Below, one piece after another: positions 11,101 through 19,568 of a stretch of 64,000 nucleotides of DNA. The notes under the pieces were generated by a model, which did not search any database, was not told the DNA's origin, and saw only the letters and a program-made list of their open reading frames with translations. Numbering within the stretch: position 1 is the first letter of the stretch; each line of letters begins with the position of its first letter. Location: positions 310,001-374,000 of the forward strand of contig CAWUCO010000227.1 of NCBI GenBank assembly GCA_963920705.1, in the 5' to 3' direction. This DNA comes from Odiellus spinosus. Lineage: Eukaryota > Arthropoda > Arachnida > Opiliones > Phalangiidae. The translations under genes and the position numbers were made by a program.

Positions 11101-11470
11101 ACCCAATTTTTGAAATAAAGGTTTTTGTCTCGAAATGTATTGCAAATATAAATCTAGGCGTCATCAAAAGTGGAAAATTAAGAAGTTAGAAAATCCATTA
11201 GAAATTTTGTAGTCTAACCCAATAGCTTTAATTGAAGTCCATGGTTTCATTAATCATATTCATAAAATTTAATTTGTTCTATTACATGTCCTATTATATT
11301 TTATTATATTTTCTATATTTTCAGTGGGTTCCTATATGTTCCTGTAATTTCGATCGTATCTACTTTTTTTTAAGTATGCGTAAAAACCGTATCAAAACTT
11401 GCAACAAAGGTCAAAGGTTTCGTGGTAATTATCAATCTTGTGAAATTTGGCTCCACAAAAATTTCAAGTA
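11085..11470 (-). repeat. Inner inverted-repeat arm (right), paired with 4,621-5,005
   Basis: Reverse-complement match of 4,621-5,005, beginning with the stem-loop and running outward. The pair encloses about 6 kb with the hAT remnant, two minisatellites and the acidic/coiled-coil gene. This geometry is that of a terminal-inverted-repeat element whose end genes transcribe outward into the repeats. Confidence 0.75.
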
Positions 11471-11584
11471 GAAATATAATTGGAGCCAATAAGACAATGG
11501 TGACAAAAACATCATACTATTACTATTTCCGTTAAAGTGAGGCTGTCACCATATTTTTGGACGGCGGAATATATTGAAATGCGC

Positions 11585-11830
11585 AAAATATTTTTACGGT
11601 ATACATAGTTTTCAGTAAAGGGGCAAAAAAAAATTCCACCCCTCTTACCCAGCTTTGCTTTCATTCCCAGGTTGCCAGGAGCTTGTGAGTGCAGTTCAGA
11701 ACAGATCAGTTTCAAAACTGAACTCTAGCCTTTCCCTCTGCACTCACAAGTGCTTGGCAACATGGGGGAACGGCACTTACCCCCTTTAGTGAAAACTATG
11801 TATATGAGGTATTTTGTTCTAGAACGTAAT
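11585..11830. repeat. Imperfect hairpin (MITE-like), ~245 bp
   Basis: Two arms (about 11,585-11,695 and 11,718-11,830) are imperfect reverse complements. Paired landmarks: catagttttca with gaaaactatg, and gcttgtgagtgcag with ctgcactcacaagtgc. The loop is short. No ORF; probably a miniature inverted-repeat element. Confidence 0.65.
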
Positions 11831-12640
11831 GAAACATAATTAAATTAGATACGAAAGGTAGAACCTTCTGGATTAACTCCTTTTTCGAAAAAGATCGCGG
11901 AAAAGCGACGTGCCAGATAGTCACAAGAATCAGTTAGCCTCAGGCTCGGCTTCAGGAGAAAAACGAGTTCAATCTAGTATTTTTTAGAGGTGTGGGCGGG
12001 TGTGGGAGAGCGATTAGCAGACGAAATTTGGTACCAGAGAGAGGCTAATGGTGGATTAGTAAACTTGTTTAATTCTGAGTAAACGACTGAGGGTTCTTGT
12101 ATCCAAATCCCCAAATAAATGAATAGATGGCATGGTGATTCAGAAAATAAATTCAAAAGTTTGCCTCGAGGTTTGCCTTTAACCTTTCATTAACATTTAA
12201 TAACGATTTTTTTAATATTACGATTAAACTATGTTTAATTTTCATTAAAATTAGTATTCAAAAATATAGGAAAATATACGAGAATTAGTATTAAAATTAT
12301 AAGCAAGGGCGTTTAAAAAATTCATTTCAGAGTATTTAAACTCTAAATTAACTTAAATTAATAATAAACATCTCATAATGTGTATAAAAATAAACTTAAT
12401 AAGCTAATATAAAAATTAAACTTAAATAAATTAACTTAAAATTGAATTACAAACGAAAATGCTTTGTCCTAAAAATAATAAAAGACGGGGGAATGTCTGT
12501 CTGGCGCCACCTTCAAGGGGTTTCTTCGCGGGTTTCTTGGACATTTATTCCATTTTCCACTTTTAGGGGGTTCGCAAATGAAAAACCCTAAAATTGTCGC
12601 TGGTTTGGGCAAGAGGCATCTACTTTTACCTCCGTAGAGG
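11831..12640. other. Non-coding AT-rich stretch
   Basis: No gene or structured repeat seen. The part from 12,170 to 12,480 is extremely AT-rich. Confidence 0.4.
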
Positions 12641-12645
12641 GTACA

Positions 12646-13140
12646 CTAGGCACATTTCCATTTCTTTCTGTCAATGGTGGGTGGCTATCCTCTCTCATTA
12701 CTCTTTCTTTCCATATCGGATGTAGTTTAAAATCTGAACCTAAAAATAACCCTCTACTGTCGTCAGTTATTTCGTTGCCAATAAAAGAATACCTTCAACT
12801 AGTGTAGAGTAATTCAATTGAGATGGCAAGGTGCGTAGCTTTTGCGTGAACAGAACGCCAAAGAGAGATAGAAAAAATTAACCAGCTCCAATTTGACAGC
12901 AAGGGAACGCCTATGATTAGTTTTCGTTGGTGGTTTATTGTAAACTCGAGTACAGTTTGGCGCCAGAGAGACTCGATGCAACCTTTTTTTCTATTATTAT
13001 GCTTAGTACAAAGGATTTTCGTTTATAAATTATTTTTTAGTGTTATCGCTAAATATTTAAGTTTAATTTTATATTAGGTTATTAAGCTTCTTTTTCTGCA
13101 CATTATGATATGATTATTATTAATTTTAAGTTAATCTAAA
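12646..13140 (+). repeat. Dispersed direct repeat (copy A)
   Basis: About 390 bp from 12,745 on are nearly identical to 17,328-17,697 in the same orientation. The preceding 100 bp (aatggtgggtggct and neighbours) match 17,020-17,130. Both copies carry a tttggcgccagagag motif and a short open stretch beginning ATGGCAAGGTGCGTAGC; copy A has an extra T that breaks that frame. Confidence 0.85.
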
Positions 13141-13159
13141 GTTAAAGTGAATTCACTTA

Positions 13160-13640
13160 AAGGGAAAGCATGAGCTAGAAATCGAAAAACTTTTGAATTT
13201 ATTTTCGGAATCACCGTACCAAAAAACCTATTCGAGAATTTTCAAAACAATTATTAGACGCGTTTTTGGTGTTTAAAGAAATTTCTAAAGTTTGGTTAAG
13301 TTTGAATATAAGTATAAAATAGCAACGACACCCAATTTATTCGGAAGGGGTCGCTCTTGAAGGCTAAAATAATATGATTGGCCCGATTTTATACTTCACT
13401 TACACATTCAAACTTAACCAAACTTTAGAAATTATTTTAAACACGAAAATTTTTTAATTCAATTCTCGCATACGTTTTTTGGCATGGTGATTCCGAATTC
13501 AAAAGCGGTTCCATGTTTAGCTGACAGTTTCCCTTTAATTTTACATACACTGATTTTTCCATGAGCTCTAAATAGAATTTAAGTAGCGTTCTCGGAAATA
13601 TCGTTAACAAAACGATTTAAAATGTATATAGAAAATATTA
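13160..13640. repeat. Foldback repeat; right part is the outer inverted-repeat arm
   Basis: Arms at about 13,160-13,310 and 13,400-13,560 are imperfect reverse complements; the shared core is ctaaagtttggttaagtttg with aaacttaaccaaactttag. The right portion (13,440-13,640) is also the inverted partner of 4,345-4,560. No coding sequence. Confidence 0.7.
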
Positions 13641-14340
13641 TCAGTATTTAGACCTACGTAAAAATTTCTATTTTAAAACAAATATTCCTCGCAATACTAC
13701 GTTATTGCGTATAAATATGTCGCTGATTCTCACGCATTCTGTCTGACAGGTGATAGGTCGCTTTCGGGTCATTCCATCTCAATTCTTCAAATGCTTGAAA
13801 TCATGATGCTCGAAAATTACGCATTTTTATGAAACTTTTTTCTGTGGACCAAATTTTGTTGTTTATTCAAAATGTATACGTAGGTATATATATAACATAA
13901 TGTGAGCTAGGAAAGCAAATATCGGAAAATGAGACGAAAATTTTTATAAACTCATAACCTTTTTTTTTTATTTATTTAAAGTCGCTAAACTTTTGGATGA
14001 AGAAAAAAGTTTCATGAAAATCCGTTATTTTCGAGCAGTATGGATTTCATGATTTGAGATGGAATGACCCATTTCGTAAAAGTACTTAATACACAAAGTC
14101 AGCTACCTTTCGTATGAAAATTATCGTTAATTACGATCCAGAACTAATCATACATAGAAAAATATCAATCTATGTATTTTTGTCATTTTATTAACAGGCA
14201 CCTTTATAAAATGTTCCGATTTTATAATACCAACTATTGATATCACTGTCAAAATCTTACAGGAGGTTTTCCTCCTTGCTTTTTCGACTTTGAGGGGGGT
14301 GGAAATTGTTGCTTTTAGCGAGCTTCACACCTTCCCCCGT
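13641..14340. other. Non-coding stretch before the 14.4-kb gene
   Basis: No gene seen. A weak imperfect inverted relation exists between about 13,765-13,850 (cattccatctcaattcttca) and 13,990-14,070 (atgatttgagatggaatgac), enclosing an AT-rich centre: another likely small foldback. Confidence 0.45.
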
Positions 14341-14359
14341 GATCCCTCCACTCCTCGAC

Positions 14360-14368
14360 TATAAATAA
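14360..14368 (+). promoter_or_regulatory. TATA box of the 14.4-kb gene
   Basis: TATAAATAA lies 84 bp upstream of the first in-frame ATG (14,444), inside an otherwise GC-moderate stretch. The position suits an RNA polymerase II core promoter with a leader of about 50 nt. Confidence 0.6.
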
Positions 14369-14443
14369 AGGTTTCTTGTAGAAGAAAGAACCATATTCCT
14401 TAGAATACCTTGCGCATTCAAGTCGAATATATTTTTGGGGAAA

Positions 14444-15469
14444 ATGAACGCTTTAAAAAGTTTCGAAGCCAACATTTATTTAATCGAGCGAAAAATCTTT
14501 CGCACTGTGGCCATTGGCCAAATTCAAGAATTTCATGGGGTGGAGGTAAATGAAATTTTGAAATACAATCAGAAGATGGAGTATACCATCTTAACGGGAG
14601 AGAATCCGATAGGGGCTGATGACCTCACTCCCGATCTTTGGGAGATGATGGAAAAGGCAGTTATTTTATCCATTTCAGAAATATCTCCCCAATCGAAACC
14701 TTTGCTAGTTAATCCGCTGAAATCAATCGCTATAGAACCATTGTCTAATGAATTGATAACAGTTAATTCCAATGAATCGGTCGCGATTGTTAATGACAAC
14801 TCCTCTGATTCAATAAAATTAACTGGTATCAATTTATTAAATAATGATTCTATTCCGAAAGATTTGAAAAGAAAAACCAGCGATTGGTTCGATTCCGAAA
14901 ATATTTTTTTGAGCTCAAATAATTCCCCGCAATCTAAAATCACGCCCGAATCTAACCCCTCGGCAGTTTCTACTTTGAAATCGATCTCAGCAGAAACATC
15001 CTCTAATAAATTAATAGCACTTAATTCCAATGAATCAGTCGAAATTGTTAATAGCAATTCCGCTGATTCATTGAAATTAACTGATATTTATTTATTAGAA
15101 AATGAGGCTATTGAAAATGATTTAAAAAGAAAAGCTGACGACTGGTTTGATTCGGACAATATTTTTATGAACTCGGATATCTCCCCGGACTCTGAGTCAG
15201 ATTCAAAGACCCCACCCGAGAAGAGCTGTAGATGGAGCGACAGCGAATTCAATAATTTAAACTCCGAAAAACATTTGTTCGGTTTAAATTTTGAGTCGCA
15301 CTCAAATTCCGAAGACGATTCGAATTCAAAGCACGGAGTGTCCGAGACGCCAATTTTGGAAACGGGAGACTTTCATTTCAACTCTGGTAGAGAAGTTTAT
15401 TTAAGCCCGTTCAAAAGACCATTTCCCGAGCTTACTCCTATTACGGATTCACCAATCAGCCACCCATGA
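14444..15469 (+). CDS. Unknown protein with two internal repeats; histone-type 3' end
   Basis: An intact 341-codon ORF. The first true ATG is at 14,444; the open frame before it starts with TTG. Residues about 1-80 form a folded-looking domain (MNALKSFEANIYLIERKIF) homologous to the N-terminus of the convergent gene at 16,087-16,641. The rest is acidic, Ser/Asn-rich, with two ~100-residue repeats, each with LNSNESV-like text, then DLKRK and DWFDS(E/D)NIF motifs. A TATA box precedes it and a histone-type stem-loop begins 26 nt after the stop. No known family is recognised. It resembles a viral or element-encoded regulatory protein more than a host enzyme, which is inference. Confidence 0.7.
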   Translation: MNALKSFEANIYLIERKIFRTVAIGQIQEFHGVEVNEILKYNQKMEYTILTGENPIGADDLTPDLWEMMEKAVILSISEISPQSKPLLVNPLKSIAIEPLSNELITVNSNESVAIVNDNSSDSIKLTGINLLNNDSIPKDLKRKTSDWFDSENIFLSSNNSPQSKITPESNPSAVSTLKSISAETSSNKLIALNSNESVEIVNSNSADSLKLTDIYLLENEAIENDLKRKADDWFDSDNIFMNSDISPDSESDSKTPPEKSCRWSDSEFNNLNSEKHLFGLNFESHSNSEDDSNSKHGVSETPILETGDFHFNSGREVYLSPFKRPFPELTPITDSPISHP

Positions 15470-15495
15470 ACGAGACAAAATCCTAAATAAAAAAC

Positions 15496-15511
15496 GGCCC
15501 TTTTAAGGGCC
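15496..15511 (+). terminator. Histone-type 3' stem-loop
   Basis: AAAAC, then GGCCCTTTTAAGGGCC, then ACC, beginning 26 nt after the stop codon of the 14.4-kb gene. Same 16-nt core as the other three in the window; 6-bp stem and UUUA loop match the metazoan histone 3' consensus. Confidence 0.7.
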
Positions 15512-16044
15512 ACCTTTTTAATCAAAAATTAAACACTTAATAACTAAGCCAAAAAGGGGCCCCAATATGATAGAAAAGGTTTTAAAGATCGGACTTCGTG
15601 CATGGAGTCCCGCGTTTGAATTTCGGAGTAAGCCATCCGACCAATAGGCGCACAGCAAAATCCCGCGTGCTCGTGTATAGTATTGTTTCCTCCTAGAAAC
15701 GCGAGCGCCGCCGATGCGCGTGATTTAGGGCGCTACCATATTACAAACGCGCGCGCGCGCGTTAGTTTGAATTTCATTTATTTTAGGCTCAATTTAGGCT
15801 TAGCATTTTTATGAAGGATAATTTTTTACGACGCTTAAGCATTATTTAGGTGAATTAATGTATTTCTAATTAAGGAAAACATCGTTTCGAACAGTTTTGA
15901 TCACACGAATCGATTCGTGTGATTTCGAATTCATTCGTGATTTCGAATCGATGATAAATTTCCTACATTCCTATATATATATTCTTCATTTTGGCGCCCC
16001 TTTTCGGCTTAATAATTAAATGTTTAATTTTTGATTATAAAGGT
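15512..16044. other. Convergent intergenic region with inverted repeats and palindrome
   Basis: The outer ~65 bp on each side (15,491-15,562 and 15,992-16,064, counting the stem-loops) are inverted copies. Between them lie a (CG)7 run at 15,748-15,761 and a perfect 24-bp palindrome at 15,900-15,923 (ATCACACGAATC and its complement), followed by partly related cgaat-rich palindromic text to 15,955. No ORF. The symmetry could reflect an origin, a resolved joint of two element ends, or a shared 3' region. Confidence 0.6.
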
Positions 16045-16060
16045 GGCCCTTAAAAGGGCC
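16045..16060 (-). terminator. Histone-type 3' stem-loop (minus strand)
   Basis: On the minus strand it reads GGCCCTTTTAAGGGCC then ACC, starting 26 nt after the stop of the 16.6-kb minus-strand gene. Core and spacing match the convergent partner. Confidence 0.7.
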
Positions 16061-16086
16061 GTTTTTTTTACAGTTTTCGTCTCTAT

Positions 16087-16641
16087 TTATGGATTTATTC
16101 TTGACCTTTTTTCCGGTGGTGGGCTAGTCGAATCTTTAAACATACACTCCGAATCAAATACATCAAAGGATGTTGGATTATTGAATATATCGCTGGCGTT
16201 CATTCCTGATGATTGATCGGAATCATTCACCATTAAATTTCCACCGATTAATTTCAACGAATCTTGGGTAAATTTGTTCAAATTAATCGGTAAAGATTGA
16301 ACGGAATCGTTGGTAGATATATCCACTGACGATTCGTTCGAATTAAGCGGAATAGACGAGGGAATAGATTCATTATCCGATGATTCTAAAGGAACAAGGG
16401 TGGTTTTGATTTCAGATATTTTTGAAATCGAAAGCACGACACAAGGTTCTATGATATTCAAAAATTCGAGAGTTTCGTCATCATCGCCCCATAATAGCGA
16501 ATAAACTTTCTTCTGATTAAAATGCAGAATATCGTTTATTCCCGCATGACAAAACTCTTCTATCCAACCAACCGGTACTGTACGAAAAAGGTGCTGAGAA
16601 ATTATAAAAATCACGGCTTCGTAACTTTTCAATAAATCCAT
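16087..16641 (-). CDS. Unknown protein, paralogue of the 14.4-kb gene; histone-type 3' end
   Basis: An intact 184-codon ORF starting at an ATG. Residues 1-75 align with the N-terminal domain of the 14.4-kb protein: shared pattern LKS(F/Y)EA, FRTV, (I/V)G-x-I-(Q/E)-E-F, then NQK and AVILSIS or VVLSIS-type text. The C-terminal half is an acidic Ser/Asn-rich tail with one divergent copy of the partner's repeat. A TATA-like tttatatc lies about 60 nt upstream on the minus strand. It faces its paralogue across an inverted repeat and also ends at a histone-type stem-loop. Function unknown; the pair probably arose by inverted duplication. Confidence 0.7.
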   Translation of the reverse strand: MDLLKSYEAVIFIISQHLFRTVPVGWIEEFCHAGINDILHFNQKKVYSLLWGDDDETLEFLNIIEPCVVLSISKISEIKTTLVPLESSDNESIPSSIPLNSNESSVDISTNDSVQSLPINLNKFTQDSLKLIGGNLMVNDSDQSSGMNASDIFNNPTSFDVFDSECMFKDSTSPPPEKRSRINP

Positions 16642-16738
16642 TTCAAAGAGCGAACAAATAAACCAACTTGTAGCGCAAACGTTACAAGAGATATAAAGAT
16701 ATCTAGTAGAATATATTGATATTCTTAGAGGGGCTTCA

Positions 16739-17010
16739 GGGGGGGGGGGGGGGGTCCGGCAAGATCATCCCGAAAATCTCACTCCCTCCCTCTAAGAATA
16801 CAGTGATGCCAGATTGAATCATCCCCGCTGGATTTCCCTAGCAATCGTTTAGCAATTTTTGGGATGGAAAACGCAAAAATAGGCCGGCATTGGCATTGCG
16901 CTCGTCCCGAATTTAAATTCAACGCCGTCATAGGCCAAAGCGCAAGCGATGCATAGGATCGAAGTTTATATGCGTTGAAAACTCGGCAAGAGATATACCT
17001 CTATAGAAAT
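16739..17010. other. G-homopolymer and non-coding stretch
   Basis: A run of about 16 G at 16,739-16,754 is followed by moderately GC-rich non-coding sequence. No gene seen. Confidence 0.4.
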
Positions 17011-17700
17011 CACTAGGCACGTTTCTGTTTCTTTATCAATGGTGGGTGGCTCTCCTCTCTCTATTACTGCTTACTATTTCGGATGTAGGTTAAACTTTGA
17101 ACCTAAAAACAGCCCTTTCCAAATAACTCATTCATCAAAAGAAAACTGGTGTCAGTTATTTCGTTGACAATAAAATAATGTTCTCAAATAGTGAAGTTCA
17201 TTCAATAGAGATTCATTCAGGAGATATTCATTCAATAGAGATGGAAAGGTGCGTAGCTTTGCGCGAACGGAAAAAGAGAGAGTAAAAATTGGCGCCATAG
17301 AGTCTCACTTCGACCACTTTTACTAAAAATAACCCACTACTGTCGTCAGTTATTTCGTTGCCAATAAAAGAATACCTTCAACTAGTGTAGAATAATTCAA
17401 TTGAGATGGCAAGGTGCGTAGCTTTGCGTGAACAGAACGCCAAAATTAACCAGCTCCAATTTGACAGCAAGGGAACGCCTATGATTAGTTTTCGTTGGTG
17501 GTTTATTGTAAACTCGAGTACAGTTTGGCGCCAGAGAGTCTCGATGCAACCATTTTTTCTATTATTATGCTTAGGACAAAGGATTTTCGTTTATAATTTA
17601 ATTTTTAGTGTTATCGCTAAATATTTAAGTTGAATTTTATATTAGGTTATTAAGCTTCTTTTTCTGCACATTATGATATGATTATTATTAATTTAAGTTC
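17011..17700 (+). repeat. Dispersed direct repeat (copy B, partly duplicated)
   Basis: 17,328-17,697 is the near-identical partner of 12,745-13,130. The part at 17,011-17,320 repeats the upstream portion of the same family, including ggcgccatagagtctc near 17,290, so copy B holds one and a half units. The short ORF at 17,406-17,633 lies within it and shows no known domain. Confidence 0.85.
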
Positions 17701-19360
17701 ATATACCTTTAAGGGCACTTATTAAAAACGTTTTATAATTAAGATTAAGCTTTATTTAAAATTGATTTTAAGTTTAATATTGATTTGTAATTCTTTTTGA
17801 CTCTTTTATAAGCCCTATTTTAAAGTAGACATGCAACCTGACTAGATTCTGGCCTTGTAAAATTGATCTCGCGCCAAGCTTGCGAAGGTTAATCTTTATA
17901 TAGAAAAAGAAAAAAAGAAAAAAACCGCGTGACTTTTTTATTTTCAATTTCTATGTTCTCCCATAGAATAATCAAACAAATTGGCTAACCACAGGTTTGA
18001 TCATGTTTTAACAGTCTAATGTTCTAAATGGTTCAATAATTAGCTTTTTCCACAGTTTCTTTATCCCTTTAAATTTCGTGAAAGCTAAGAAAAATGACAA
18101 ATAAAAAAGCTCAGTTATATTTCACCATTAGAGTAATATCAGTGTGACGTGACGCGACGTCACCCACGCTATTTCCTATAAGAAAAAAGTTGCCGCCAAA
18201 ATGGCCGCCATGGTCAATGCTATAGAGCGACACTTCTCTGTTAAAAGCCTAAGCTTTCATATAGACCTGGCTTTATTTTACTTCTAGACCACATTAAAGA
18301 AGCTGTGGCTTGGTGGAGCCAAGCTTTGCATGCATTGCAAACACAATGTTATATTAGACAAAAAAAAAGTTCTCCTCATTTCCTGCGTGTAAATTTGTAC
18401 CTAAACACCACAAAGAGAAATATTTCAACCTGGTGCCAAAGTGGCGGCGTGAGATTCGTTACTTCGAGTAAAAACATTTTTTTTCCCAATTTCCGGCAAG
18501 TGGACGGTGGGGGGGGGGGGGTTTGACCTGAACAAAGATTTGAGCGCTTTTGTTTGACCAAAGAAACGAGATGTGTGGCGCCTAGGAATAACTAAATGAT
18601 GGAAGAACCTGTCCTACCCCTTTGTATGCCTGATACTGAAGGATGGATGCCTACCTTCTTTTCTTGCGTTCTCTTGTAAGACATATTGACACATAATGAT
18701 AGGCCCTATACAGAATAATCTTGTCCGTGAAACTTCCCTTGAACAACACGCTCCCTCTACGAATAGACTGTACCAATCAATTTCAGAGAGTATGGGTTTG
18801 TCTTCTATCCGAACTTTTTTATCCCCTGCTTACTAGAAGATTAAGTTTATTCGGATTTTTTTTTTCGAACTGCAAAAGTATTCGGTTTATTTTTCACTGC
18901 AAAATATTTTTCAACGATTTTCTTTGCCAACACTACGAGAAATTAGTAGTGAGTAAAACTATTTTCCTTTTTTTAATTGGGAAGAAGAGGCTTTCGAAAG
19001 ACATTAGTTTTCATCTGACTTTAGGGTATAAGAGTTACCGAGAGTTACTGATAATTTTAAATAAATATAAAATGTTTTTTTTAACATAAAATTTTGCATC
19101 ATATTTTTAAAATGAGAAAACCGAAGAATTACTTTTATTGTACTCTTTGGAGTCATTTAGAAATTTTTGCTGGGTTTTAACAAATTAATGGATGATGGAG
19201 GTACTACACAAATCGAAAATTTAACAATTTACGAGTTTCTAGAAAATTATTTTATTTAAAGCGATATTATATATTATATTTTTCGCTTTTTATACTATTA
19301 AAACACGTCATATTTTAATTATATTAAGAAACTAAAAACAATGCTCACAGACCTGGGGAA
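17701..19360. other. Non-coding AT-rich stretch
   Basis: No supported gene. A poly-G of about 12 at 18,511-18,522 and AT-rich text; the small ORFs here have low-complexity translations. Confidence 0.4.
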
Positions 19361-19568
19361 AAAATGGTGACAGCCTCACTTTAAATTTGTAAAACTTGGT
19401 AGTAAACAGACCTAGAAAATGATTTTATTTAAAGTGATCTGGGAGAATGTTTGTTGAAGGTCTATGGATTATATTTTTCGCTTTTTATACTATTAAAACA
19501 TGTCATATTTTAATTATGAAGAAACTAAAAATAAAGACAACGAAAAACTAATTTTCTTTCTTTAGACT

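Noticed and set aside
12700..17700. LTR retrotransposon with tggcgcc primer-binding site
   Set aside because: The tggcgcc lies inside the direct repeats rather than next to an LTR edge, and no gag-pol lies between them.
18305..19089. Small plus-strand ORFs
   Set aside because: Low-complexity or hydrophobic chance frames in AT-rich DNA without coding signals.
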